A stretch of DNA of 64,000 nucleotides from Massospora cicadina (GCA_022478985.1 JAKSZP010009274.1:124001-188000); one strand, 5' to 3'; positions 11,753 to 22,686 are shown, counted from the stretch's first letter. A program made the numbers and translations. The notes: generated by a model not told the origin, from the sequence alone.

Positions 11753-13180
11753 TTTAATGGAAACGGCAGAAGAAGTTTAGACTGGCCTGCCAGTCAGGAT
11801 GCGTAAGCACCCAAAAAGCAAGCCAGATTTCCAGAGGCATTGCCAACTGAATGACGTTGTATGGAGCCGGGCATTGGGAAATGATGAATTGTTGGTGTAG
11901 AACAACAGTGAGTATGATCATGAGGACAAACCAAATTGAGCCCACCCCAGACCCTGGGGGTCTTACTGCAGGAGGCGGAGTCACAGAAATAGTTTCAATA
12001 AGGTCACCAGTATATGGGGTTGATTTGACTGGGAGACAAGAAGGAAGATCCTTGCTTGTAGATAGTGGATGTAAGGCCACAAGATCACAGTATACTGTTG
12101 TAGGAAGTTCATGATTGCAGGGTTAAAGTGCTAGAATTATCTGACTCGCTGAATCCAGTCTATGATGGTAGGGGCCATAGTGACCATGAGTACTGGTAGA
12201 GCCCATCTGGTGTATGGACTGACAGGCCATCAGTGGAAAGCCATCAGGGATGCGGCCAGAAGAAAATCAACTAAATAAAAATTAACTGGTTTTTGGGCAA
12301 AATTTTATTGCAAAGAAAGAAAGAAAATTGACCAACAATTTTCTCAGTGCAATGCAACTGATTAAATAGTGGTTGATTGGTAAGGGGACAAGTTAGGATC
12401 GGGACCCTCAATTTTGACCTAACTGGCGAATTATTTGTGACTAGGGAGGATAAGTTCACTGGGAACTGACATCAAAGAATTTGGTGGCGAGCTGAGTTGC
12501 TGTCAGTTTGACCTTGAACATTTGAACCAAGGCTCAGCTACATTTCTGATGGTTGGTATGACAGTGTTTGGCCCAACAAACAGCGGGAATCCCTCAAAGC
12601 CACTCCATGTAGGGGCGGGCCCAATTTGTTGGGAATGGGTTTGGGATGCCCAACCTGACCATGCCCAGTCGCTGGGCTGTTCAATTGGTCAGAGGCGTTG
12701 CATCAGGCGCAATGCCTGATTTGCCAGCAGGGAGCTTTGAACTCTCATCAATAGAGTCCAATGCTGTTACCTGCCCGTTGGGGATAATCCCTAACGATTT
12801 TGGGAGGGGTGATTTTTTCAATTGTCATGTTGGCTGAATCAAAACTGTCAAGCATTCCAGCTGATAGATCAGTCTTCATCCCTTTTTGACCATTTAAAAT
12901 CTGAACATCAGGCTGATTGCCATTTTAAATTTTTTCCAATCAATTTCATTTTGGCGATCTTGGTGCAGATTTCACTAATTCTCTGTAACAGTTCTGCTGA
13001 GGTGAGTGTGGGTACTGGGGAAGGGATCCAAAGGGAAGAGCTGTTACCCAGCGCTCGTCTACCACTTGAGTGAGATCCCCTTGAGTAACGAGGGGTACAG
13101 CCATTCTCTTTGGTACCTTCTTGCTCAGGAACGGGAAAATGGCCTGATCAACGCCCAGAGGACGTTCCTCAGGACTTACA
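11753..13180 (-). repeat. Solo LTR of the D/F chromovirus family with 5-bp target duplication
   Basis: Minus-oriented LTR of 1428 bp, opening (minus sense) TGTAAGTCC at 13180 and closing near 11753. It is collinear with LTR F (21641-22686) over most of its length. Flanked by perfect CCACC duplications at 11748-11752 and 13181-13185, and removing it restores the E2 leader to match E1. A clean insertion followed by LTR-LTR recombination is the simplest reading. Confidence 0.75.
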
Positions 13181-13800
13181 CCACCCCCAACGATGAACCT
13201 ACTGCTTTGTTCGTTTTCATGAATCCATTAAATGGAGACCCTTCCATCCATTCGGTTGTTGAGTCTGCCAAAACTGCTCCCCAGTTGGAGCAGTCCCAAG
13301 GCGTCCCTGGCCCACCGCATGTGGTTTTGGCTTCCATAGCCACCCCTGCCGCTGCAGGTCCAGCCCACCAGCGGGACCTAGAGCGCCCCATCCAGGGGAA
13401 GCCCAGTCCCAGCCCCTCTTATGGGGTTTGCCCTACCTCCACCCATATTTTCATTAATGTGGCAGCCTCTGTGCCATCTCCCGCTGGCATGCAAGCCCCT
13501 CTATCTGAATATGGAGGCCAGCAACCACAAACCCTGGAGGAGTCGTTGTCCTCCCTTCCTCTCCCACCCTTGTGGTTGCCCTGCAAGTCTCACGGTTGCC
13601 CCAACACAACCATCTGGTTTGCCTTGGGGGCCTTTGGTATGTTACTTAAAGTTTGCTTTCCTCACATTTCCCATAGATCCCCACTTCTATTAGTCACCTG
13701 GACTGCTATGCCTCTGGATTCTGGGGCCTCCACTGGGTGCTTGCACACCCAGACTGGGAGCCCAGTCTAGTTCTTCTTAGTCATATCTGTGACAAACTCA
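13181..13800 (+). pseudogene. Leader/Gag remnant of E2 joined to an LTR-end block
   Basis: An open frame (13006-13770; biologically relevant from the Met near 13215) reads MNPLNGDPS, then PQLEQSQG, and runs into the conserved LTR-end block. A frame at 13690-13790 gives WVLAHPDWEPSLVL, ending at CTGTGACA (about 13797). No known domain. The continuous frame from Gag-like sequence into an LTR end resembles the arrangement in element F. It is a remnant whose original structure is uncertain. Confidence 0.4.
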
Positions 13801-14131
13801 GGAACCCTTTCCTGAGTTTTGAGGCCCATTTTTCTTCTTTTCCAAGGACAAAAAGAAGGTGGAGTGGGGCTCAGTGGGAGGTGAAGATGCTGTTGAAGGC
13901 TTCTGGCCAGTATTACCTCTTTACAGATCTCTTTTATCCTTTTAACCAGAGAAGAAGCAGCCAAATGGGATACTGTGGTGGGTTTTTTTGCCAAAGCAGT
14001 GACCCAAAATTCATCAACCACATGACCCAAGTTCCCCAGTTGAGCCAAGGCTCCACAGAGGCATTAGGTCCCTTCTTCTTTATAAAGGGGACTTTTTCTC
14101 AATCTAACCCAAGAGGTTGTGTCTCTAGACT
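13798..14131 (-). repeat. LTR fragment of the D/F family
   Basis: Minus-oriented 5' portion of an LTR: on the plus strand it ends TCTAGACTTACA (14120-14131), the hallmark edge of this family, and includes CATCAACCACATGACCCAAG, which aligns with CATCTACCATGTGAGCGAGA of LTR F. Confidence 0.5.
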
Positions 14132-14360
14132 TACAGGGTTGCTCCGCAAGACTTGCAGTTGCCCATTGCAATCATCTGGTTTGCTTTGGGGCCTTCAGTA
14201 TGTTAACAAACTTTTACTTTCCTCATGTCCCCAATAGAACTTCACTCTTACTAGTATTTTAGACCGCTATGCCTATGGCATTCTGGGCTTTCCATTGGGT
14301 GCTTGCGCACCTCAACTGGAAGCCCAGTCTAATTCTTATTATCAAAATCCATGACACACT
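14132..14360 (+). repeat. LTR 3'-end fragment of the same superfamily
   Basis: Parallel to 13560-13797: a GTTTGCTTTGGGGCCTT block, then the conserved 69-bp block with frame AMPMAFWAFHWVLAHLNWKP, ending CCATGACA near 14353. Confidence 0.5.
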
Positions 14361-14764
14361 GGCCCTCAATAATTAATAATAATAAAGATCTTAAAATGAG
14401 CTATTGCCCCATCAATAGTAATTTATTTAATAAAAACTGAATGACAACTTCCTTTGTTCTTCATTACTACTCCCTTTCTATGTAAAAGACCTCTTCTTCT
14501 TGTTCCCAAGCTCATATCTTAATCTGTGGTATTCCTAGTCAGTTTTACTCCTTCCCCTTTGTAATTTGCTAATTGTTATCAATTTAGGAGTTTCACTCTA
14601 TCATCAAGGCTTTGGTGGATTTCCTCAATTTGCTGAACCATAATTACTTTGATTGATTCACTTTGCATTGATATAATCTACCACTTAACCTCAAGGCTTG
14701 CCTTGACTTTTAATTACAATCCACAAGATAGGTGACTTATTGTCCATTAAATCCAGTTTTTTGA
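14361..14764. other. AT-rich stretch without a gene
   Basis: Only short random frames. A run at 14420-14450 resembles 10310-10360 (unknown repeat). Nothing else recognised. Confidence 0.5.
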
Positions 14765-14995
14765 CAATGGGAAAGGAGGATAAAACCTGAGAGACCTCTC
14801 ACATGATGTATGATAGGTCAGGATCTCTATGGACCGCCTTGCTATTTGCTATCTCAGTTCAGGACATTGGTGCATAATACCAACACAGACATAATTATTC
14901 CCTACCCAAAGTTCATCTACCAGGACTAAACTCAGGGAGGCAGTGGTAGTAAGCCCATATTCTACCACTGGGGTGCCCTCCCCATAGTTAGAAGT
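14765..14995 (-). repeat. tRNA-derived SINE (copy 6)
   Basis: Minus-strand copy with A-box region GGGCACCCCAGTGG near 14980, B-box region GAGTTTAGTCC near 14940 and the conserved body (CTATTTGCTATCTCAGTTC-GGACATTGGTGCA). The distal tail is missing. It lies about 200 bp from copy 7 in inverted orientation. Confidence 0.7.
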
Positions 14996-15199
14996 TAATC
15001 TTAAACCTGTTTTCATATCTTTTACTTTACCAAAAATGAAATATAATCCACTGGAATTGAAAACAATGTATCTTATACTTATATCAATGTCAAGTCTCAT
15101 TTTATTAGCATGTACTTGATTCATAATAACATGAAAAAAATTAAAACTGACAATGAAATATATCAAAAAAGAAATATAAATACAATCTATGATTGTAAA

Positions 15200-15476
15200 G
15201 GATGGTACCCAGTGGTTAGAGTAAGGACTTGGTGACCACTGTCTCCCAAGTTTGATCCCAGTAGATGAACTTTGGGTAGGGGACAATTATAACTGTGTTG
15301 GTATTGTGCACCAATGTCCTGAACTGAGATAGCAAATAGAAAGGCAGTCCATAGAGTTTCTGGCCTATCAAAATACTGCATGTGGAGGTTTTTGGGGTCT
15401 TATCCTCCTTTCCCATTCATATAATTTCCCTTGTTTAGTGTAATATTGTCCCCAGGTCAGCCCACCACAAAAATAT
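15200..15476 (+). repeat. tRNA-derived SINE (copy 7), best preserved head
   Basis: Plus-strand copy with a pol III type-2 promoter: A box TGGTACCCAGTGG (15203-15215) and B box AGTTTGATCCC (15249-15259), about 33 bp apart. The body follows (GAACTTTGGGTAGGGGACAA; AACTGAGATAGCAAATAG), with tail GTCCCCAGGTCAGCCCACC and an A-rich end. Length of about 275 bp, tRNA-like 5' end and A-rich 3' end define a SINE, not a tRNA gene; no cloverleaf acceptor stem is evident. Confidence 0.75.
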
Positions 15477-17130
15477 TTAAAATTTAAAGCACAAATTAAA
15501 TAGTTCAGAGACTCTCCCATGTTAAACAATCACATTGTTTCATCTCCAAGGTGGATATATTGAGTAATAGCATGCTTTTAGTCCTAACTAATATATACAG
15601 AAACAAGAGTTATATGATGTCTTTCTAAAGCTTGATATAATGTGTTCTCCAGAAAGCCAATACAAACTTTTTTGAAACTGATATACATATTCCTGCTCAT
15701 AGAGTTTATGATTTAAAAAGAAAATTCTAAATGGACTGTTTTCCTTATATCCTGAGAAAAAGTTGAATGTATTGACTCTTGATTATTATTTAAAGATGCA
15801 AGAGTATCATACATTAGCTAATTAAATTTCCATACTATTTAAGATTGAACGCCTTTCTAAAATATGCTTAACTAGGGTTAGCTCTAAAGCAAAAACTATT
15901 TCACACTCCTATATATATAAATGAATGTTTCTTCATTTGTTCCACATGTGTTTCTACACTATTCATCTATTTGTGGTGAAACTTTGGTGAGTTGCGCACA
16001 CACCCATGAAGCTTTCTGAATTAGTACACTTATTTTACATAGTAAAATAAAAAGTTCTATATGCAAGAAGTGAAATCTTTAAATACAATTTTAATAGTAA
16101 ATGGTATATTTTTACAGCTGAACAAGTTTGATACTTGGTTGATTTGATAGTTTCAATAGTTTTGCCAAATAGTTAATGGTTTTAAGTTGAAAAATAAGCT
16201 TGATGGTTTTAGTAAGCACTTAGTAATTGGTTGATTCATTAAGTTAATTGGTCCTAGTAATTTATTGATGTTTTTTTGTTCATTTTTGATAAGTTTATTT
16301 TGGGTCATCAAACAGTTGGCAATTGGTTGATTTGGTATATTCAAATTGTTTTATCTAAGTGATTTATTGGTTTATCAATGATATAAATTTAATATAATCA
16401 ATTTGAATTGTTTTTTATTAACCCTGAGCAATGCTTGGTAATACCACTATCTATATAAGTATTATTTCAACTTAATATTTTAAAATTGTTTGTTTATTAA
16501 ACATGAGCAATGCAGGTAACTCTGCTAGTATTTTAATGAAAAATACCTCTTGCCAAAAAGTGCATTTTTTTAAAGTATTTCTAAGGTTTGTCTTTTAACA
16601 GTACCTTATAGTTTTAGCATAGTCACCTGTGCATTTAAGATCAATGCCTAATTTCCAATTTCAACAGTATAAATGAGGATTGATATTTACTAACCCAACT
16701 ATCAGATTTTTTGGTTGAGGGGTATAAAAGGACCTCGATCATATTGAAGATTATTTGTGTTGCCAGTAACTATAAAAGGGCTCCATTTGCATTAAAAGCT
16801 GGCTAGTTATATTCATTAATTTCACATCTTTAGTATTGCTAATTGTTATTAATCACTTTCTAAGGTTAAAGATTTCCATAAAGCCTATTAATAGCTTTAA
16901 TTATGCAGGTCTAAATTCACTAATAACTACCACTTCTCCACTAGAAAAATATACTATCTAGCTTTAATATGATCTTACTTCAGTTATAAGATTGTTGTAG
17001 AGCTGCTTTCTATAAATCCATGATTGGTATTTTTATACAATAAATTAAGGTTAAAACTACAAAATATGACATATATTAGCATAGTTTTTTATTAAGATAG
17101 TTTAGTAACGCACTCTTTAAGCTTTGCTAA
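15477..17130. other. AT-rich intergenic DNA
   Basis: No gene-like frame. A diverged direct duplication with a period of about 77 bp is visible (TTATTAA-C-TGAGCAATGC at about 16410 and 16490). Otherwise A/T-rich sequence with repeated TTGATTTGGT-like words near 16130-16400. Confidence 0.5.
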
Positions 17131-17339
17131 TATAGGATTTTACATAATTTTTCCATTTTTCTCATAATTTTTTGTTTTTCACATAATTTTCTATTTCTCA
17201 AGTAACTGTTTCTTTATTTGGTATTAAAACTTTCCTGTTCTGAATTTGTTATTTCTGGGGTGAAAAAAAGATAAAAATTATAAAAATTAAAGTAGAAAAA
17301 AATATGTGAAAATTGGAAAAAATTATGTGAAATCCTATA
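17131..17339. mobile_element. MITE-like palindromic element
   Basis: Terminal inverted repeats of about 30-40 bp: the left end reads TAGGATTTTACATAATTTTT and the reverse complement of the right end reads TAGGATTTCACATAATTTTT. Total length is about 205 bp, AT-rich, with TA dinucleotides at both edges. No coding capacity. TA flanks suggest a Tc1/mariner-type or similar MITE; the superfamily is inferred. Confidence 0.55.
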
Positions 17340-17377
17340 GTAATAAGATAATTGCTATTTCTAAATAGAAAATAAAT

Positions 17378-17416
17378 CGGTGTGGTATAATTGTCCCAAG
17401 GTCAATCCACCTCAAT
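17378..17416 (+). repeat. SINE 3'-tail fragment (copy 8)
   Basis: GGTGTGGTATAATTGTCCC-AAGGTCAATCCACCTCAA is the family tail on the plus strand. It lacks the body. Confidence 0.5.
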
Positions 17417-18590
17417 TACTTTTAGAAAATAAATTGGTATGGTTCTTAGCATAAGTTTAGCTGTCCTATAATAGTTCCAATTTTTAACCCACCAAATAAA
17501 AACTAAACTATTTTCTGTTTAATATAAATATTACCTATATATTACGTTTTTTAATATATAAGAATCTTAGTATACTTGAGATGATGCTGTACCTTTTCGA
17601 TAGTAACTAAAATACAGATCAATTAATGCTGCAAAAGACAATACTCCAATATTCTATTAATAAAAGAGCAATACTCCAGTTACATGGCCTTTGAAGTTTC
17701 TCTCTTTAACTAAGATTTTCTAGATTAGCTTTTTATTTTTTCCTCTCATTAACAAAAAATCTATGATCAGCCAGAATTTGCTTACCATATGACATGCGCA
17801 TTTCAACTAGTATTGAGTTACTATACAAGGATATATATGCCTTGGACTTTTGGTAAGTGGCACTATGCAGATCCAATTGCTATTTTTGCTAATGAGGCCG
17901 CATGGCCTATAGTTATGGTAAACAATACTTAGGTGTTTATGGGTGCTATATTCGTGACAGATTCGTTTTATATTTAGTTAGTGGTACCCTTTTCTAAGAA
18001 GTAAGCTTACTAGAAGTATACCAAGAATATGTAATTCTATATAAATGTACATGATATTACCTGTTTTCTAAATAGAAGTGTTCAATTATGATAAACTTAT
18101 CATAGCACTCACATAATATTTTAGATCAAGCCAAATTATGCTGTTGAGTCAATCATTATTACTGCTCGCAATGACTATTCTATAATCTTAAAGCATTTTT
18201 AGTATTTTTACTTAATTTGAAGGTAATTACTTGATTAATGATATCAATATGATCCATACAAATAAGTGGCTCTATTTGGGTTTTATAAACAACTGGCTAA
18301 GTTTTATCCTTTTTAATTCTCAAAATTAAATCTACAGGTAAGAAAGGTAAAATGATATTTCTGCTTTTAAGAACATAGCTTTTAGTTAGGGGTAAAATAG
18401 ATGAAAGCTAGGGTAGTATTGTGAATTTCAGGATTGATTGTTCGTAAGCAAGTTAGTTAATGGTGAGAGTCCAATGAAAGCTAGATAAGGTTAGTCAAAA
18501 AAGTGAAGGATATAATAGGATAGCTTTTGATTGGACAAATTTTAAATAGAAGTCAATTGTTTAATGTCATACTTAAGATTGGTAAAAGAA
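17417..18590. other. AT-rich DNA downstream of the receptor gene
   Basis: No open frame of interest and no repeat recognised. It contains the 3' flank of the receptor gene on the minus strand; no poly(A) signal was chosen with confidence. Confidence 0.5.
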
Positions 18591-19712
18591 CTATAAGCCA
18601 CGAACAAACTCATGATAGGGGATTTTCTTACAATTGTCTTCGGATGGTGGGAATTGGTTAATTGAATTCGAAGACGATTGATGGTTGGAATAGGAGAATT
18701 CAGAGCTGACAGATTTGATATGAGTTTGGGTTATGGATCTACAAGCGTTGAGAAAGGCGGGGTCAACCAACAGGGCCAAAAGGTTAAGTACCCCAGGGAG
18801 ATCTAATCGATTAATAGAAAAAATAAAATTACTTGAAGTAATCATAGAGAAGTAGGCCAATGGGAAATTAATGCCATTTGAATGAAACGTATGGATCACC
18901 AGAATGAGAAAGCCTACATGAGTTAAGGCAGGTATGATACAATACAATGATCTAGTAACGTTAGTTGTTAATTAGGCATTAAGTTTAAGGCTTGTTTGAT
19001 AAAGGGCTTACACTCGGTAGATCAACCTGCGGATCTCCTTCTTGACAATAAACGCTCGCTCCGCTGCTGGTGAGGGATCACATAAGATAACTCGATCAAG
19101 AACAGAGGCCTTCTTTTGAAGGCATATAACTGTCAATATAACAATCACAGTACAGTAGGTACAACAAGCCAAAAGCCAGAACAGCGTGCATGCCCATCTC
19201 CAAAGATAATTTTCAAGCTTTGAATTCCCCTTAAGACCGCATGTCGATGTTCCGGGCTCTTCTCCAAAATTCCCCGAAGCTAAAAGTTAATTGACGTAAA
19301 AAGGGCTACCTAATGGCACCAGCATGATGGCGGTTGCAGCGGCAAACGATAGAGCCCAAAAAGTACTCTCTTGGGATGGGGTATTTATCTTGCCATTTAT
19401 AAAAACCATCTGTAAGTTAGCTGCGATCGCCACATTGAGAAAAAGGTACACCAATAGGAGCCAGTTGACGGCAAAGCTGGAAGCAACGCATAGCACGGGA
19501 TTAAGGCTAGCTTTGCTCGTCAAATAAATTGCCAAAGCCTTTAAAAAATCCACCAGTGAGATGGCCAGAGTGAATCTTATCGAGAACCGGTCCATGAGGG
19601 CTCTACAGTATCGGGTGACGGCCAGGATAATCATCACCGCAAGGAGACCACATAGCCCTCCAACCCCATTCAAAATATCATTTACCAAAATATAGTTTCG
19701 TAACTCATCCAT
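18591..19712 (-). CDS. Seven-transmembrane G-protein-coupled-receptor-like protein, three exons
   Basis: Predicted exons (minus): 19712-19310, 19261-19012, 18951-18591; 1014 coding bases, 337 residues, phase-consistent. Intron 1 is GTAGCC..GGAG, 48 nt (a 30-nt alternative ends at 19280 in the same phase). Intron 2 is GTAAGC..CTAG, 60 nt, with branch-like CTAAC. Exon 1 encodes TM1 (DILNGVGGLCGLLAVMIILA), TM2 (FTLAISLVDFLKALAIYL), TM3 (after NPVLC) and TM4; exon 2 has an extracellular Cys (TSTCGLKG) able to pair with the TM3 Cys, TM5 and a basic loop (KKEIRRLIYRV); exon 3 has TM6, TM7 (LPGVLNLLALLVDPAFLNA) and a Ser/Asn-rich tail. The arrangement resembles fungal Git3 or Dictyostelium cAMP-receptor-like receptors at the plasma membrane; the ligand is unknown. 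An upstream Met (19760) is in frame. It is the only intact host-like gene here. Confidence 0.75.
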
Positions 19713-19735
19713 GTTGAAACTTACCCCTTGACTTC

Positions 19736-19744
19736 TATTTATAG
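19736..19744 (-). promoter_or_regulatory. Possible TATA box of the receptor gene
   Basis: CTATAAATAG on the minus strand lies about 25-30 bp upstream of the Met codon at 19712. If used, transcription would begin very close to that codon, so either the leader is extremely short or the match is fortuitous and the 19760 Met is the true start. Confidence 0.3.
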
Positions 19745-20043
19745 CCCAACCTTTGTCCACTGGCTACCATTCAATTTCCACTCTATTTAATTTTCAATTT
19801 ATATTAAGCCAAGATCTAATTTAAAATTAAATTTATTCGATAAGCAAATTTACATTTACCAATGTAAAAACCTCCTCTATCTTCGTTAACGGTTAGACTG
19901 AATAAATACCAGGTTGCAAACAGTGTCGGTACTTTTATACTTAGTTTTGTCCGCGCATAGACCAAATGAACTCTCCAAAGGCAAGGCTTTCGTAAGTCGC
20001 GTAAATGAAGCAGAACTCAACGAATGAAATTCACATTTTAAAT

Positions 20044-20127
20044 TTATGAAAGGTATCAAATTTATATCCTAATTTATTATGAAAGGTATCAAATTAATTT
20101 TAAAATCATTATGAAAGGTAATAAATT
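20044..20127. repeat. Three tandem copies of a 32-33-bp unit upstream of the receptor gene
   Basis: TTATGAAAGGTATCAAATT occurs at 20044-20062 and 20077-20095, and as TTATGAAAGGTAATAAATT at 20109-20127. This lies about 330 bp upstream of the predicted start, in the 5' flank. Confidence 0.6.
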
Positions 20128-20582
20128 CATATTTAACTAATATGACGATCAAAATCGCATTTATATATTAATCTACACTGATTTTACATTTAAATTATTA
20201 TAAAAAGGCATAATCACATTGATATTTATCTTGATGACCAGCTTTGCACTTATTAAGCTACACTAATTGCACATTAACACACATATATCGTATAACCATC
20301 CAACTTTAAAAGCAAGCATCACTTATGTTTGTGATAATTAGGATAATGGGCAATTATTATTTAAGAACAGATTAAGCAAGCCAAATAGGCTGCTGGATAC
20401 TCGATAAGGTTCGACTCATCCAGCATACAATCCGGTCGATTATTACTAACTTAAAGTAATAATTTGGCTGCCAAAAAATTTATAATTGACTTGAGAAAAA
20501 TAGCTTGCACATAGATGCTAATTTTTTTTAGTTAAACGATGGCTGACAATCCAATTTACAGCTAAAAATTATATTATCATAA
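20128..20582. other. 5' flank of receptor gene, AT-rich
   Basis: No open frame. Nothing recognised apart from the tandem repeat before it and the SINE after it. Confidence 0.4.
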
Positions 20583-20596
20583 AGTTATATAAGACT

Positions 20597-20843
20597 ACCC
20601 TCTACCACTGCCTCCCGAGTTCGATCCCGTAATGGACTTTGGGTAGGGGACGATTTTGACTATGTTGGTTTTGCGCGCCAATGCCCCGAACCGAGATAGC
20701 AAATAGCAAAGGCGGTCCATGGAGTTCCTGGCCTATCATACGCTGCGCATGGAGGTTTTCCGGGTTTTATCCTCCTTTCCCATTTTCTTCACTTCCCTAA
20801 TCGGTGCGGTATCGTCCCCAGGTCGGCCCACCTCGAATAAAAT
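20597..20843 (+). repeat. tRNA-derived SINE (copy 9) with target duplication
   Basis: Plus-strand copy beginning just before the B-box region (GAGTTCGATCCC at about 20618) and ending in the tail GTCCCCAGGTCGGCCCACCTCG plus AATAAA. Flanked by AGTTATATAAGACT (20583-20596) and AGTTATATAATACT (20844-20857), 13 of 14 identical. It keeps more CpG dinucleotides than other copies, so it may be younger. 5'-truncated. Confidence 0.8.
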
Positions 20844-20955
20844 AGTTATATAATACTGATATTTTATGATATCATGAAACTTTCCCCTAAGTATCCATTT
20901 TTAATACACATCTCCTCTACCAAATCTAAAACCATTTGCCTTATAAATATTTGCA

Positions 20956-21173
20956 GGAATTTGGGTAAGGGAAAATTATGACTGTGTTGGCACTGTGCAC
21001 CAATGCCTCGAACTGAGATAGCAAATAGCAAGGTGGTCCATGGAGTTTATGGCCTATCAGAATGCCACACATGGAGGTTTACTGGGATTTATCCTCCTTT
21101 CCTATTAATTTGATTTCCCCATTAATTGGTGTGGTATCATCCCCAGGTCGGCCCACCTCAGACAAATAAAAAG
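20956..21173 (+). repeat. tRNA-derived SINE (copy 10), 5'-truncated, with target duplication
   Basis: Plus-strand copy starting after the B box and ending in the family tail with an A-rich end. Flanked by perfect 11-bp duplications AAATATTTGCA (20945-20955 and 21174-21184). Confidence 0.8.
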
Positions 21174-21184
21174 AAATATTTGCA

Positions 21185-21640
21185 TGGAGTAGGTATAGAA
21201 ATATGTTTCTCTTCTATTAAAATAGGTTTGTATCAGTTTTCTTAGATATTATAATGTATTTCCTTTTTATTTCTTCAAAATCCACTGCTTAAGAAATTTC
21301 CTTTTATCTCCTGTAAATGCTAGCCAGCACCTACTGTATAAAATCCAATATCTGGTAATGGCAAAACATGCTAAACTACCATCCATAAAATGATAAAGTT
21401 TGCAATATTCTCAAAAAAGTGAGAATCCCTTTGGAATAAACCATAATCCTCACATAGGTCAATAAACTATTAAGTTATACCCTAGCTTTTTAAGGCTTTG
21501 TTCACATAAGTTAATATATAACTTTTAAAATATACTAATAGACATCTAGTTATAAACTTATAATTATTGTAGAATTAAATAAAGAGTTACCAATGAAAAA
21601 GTCTTCAAGAAGTGCCCAGTCTACTAGTTAGCATAGTATA
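21185..21640. other. AT-rich spacer
   Basis: No gene or repeat recognised between SINE copy 10 and chromovirus F. Confidence 0.5.
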
Positions 21641-22686
21641 TGTCAGGTAAACAGCAAGTAAGAATTAGACTGGTCTGCCAGCCCAGATGCCAGAGCACCT
21701 AAATGGCAAACCAGAATGCCAGAGGCACTGTTGCTGGTGCAACAAATATGGAACTGAAAGGGAGCTTAATTTTCAACAGATAAAACTGAATTTTGGGGAG
21801 GGTTGTTTTTATTGGAAAATTTAAGGAAGGAGAATTGACCAACAATTTTCTCAGTGCAATGCAACTGATTAAATAGTCATTGATTTGGAGGGAAACAAGT
21901 CAGGATCAGGTACCATAAGTTTGACCTAAGCGGCAAATTATTTGGGAATGGGCAGGTTAGTTCCCTAGGAACTGACAACACAAAATTTGGCAGTGAGCCA
22001 AGTTGCAGTTGGTTCAACCTCAAATATCTGAACCAAAGCTCAGCTACATTTCTGATAGTTGATGCGACAGTGTTTGGCCCAATGAGCAGCAGGAATCCCC
22101 CAGCACTATCCCAATATGGGTGGACCCATTTGGTTGGGAACAGGTTCAGGACACCCAACCCACCCATACTCAGTTGCTGGGCTGTTTGTTCAGTCAGTGG
22201 CATTGCATCATGCATAATACCCAATTTGCCAGCAGGAAGCTTCAAAACCTCATCAATGGTGTCTGATGCTATTACCTGCCCATTGGGGGTGATGCCCAAT
22301 GGATTTGGGAGGGGGAGATTTTTTTGATTGTCATGTTAACTGAATTGCAACTGTTGGGCATTCTGGCTGATAGATCAGTCTTCATACCTTTTCAACTATT
22401 TGAAATCTGAGCATTGGGCTGATTGCCACTCAAATTAGTTGTGATCAATTCTATTTCAGTGATCTTGGTGCAGATTTCACTGATTCCTTGTAACAGTTCT
22501 GCCAAGGAGAGTGTGGGTACTGGAAGCGGGATCTGAAGTAGAAAGGCTGTTAACCAGCGCTCATCTACCATATGAGCAAGATTGCCCTGAGTAATGAGGG
22601 GTATGACCATCCTCTTCAGTACCTTCTTTCTTGGGAATGGAAAAATGGCCTGATCGATGCCCAGAGTATATTCACCAGGACTTATA
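21641..22686 (-). repeat. 3' LTR of chromovirus F
   Basis: 1046 bp; minus-sense start at 22686 (TATAAGTCC, from TGTAAGTCC) and end TTTACCTGACA at 21641. Preceded in minus sense by the purine-rich GGAAAAAGGAAAGGGTAAT (22687-22705). Confidence 0.75.

Noticed and set aside
15200..15262. A genuine tRNA gene
   Set aside because: A and B boxes are present, but no acceptor stem closes, and the same sequence recurs with a 200-bp body and A-rich tail, so it is a SINE head.
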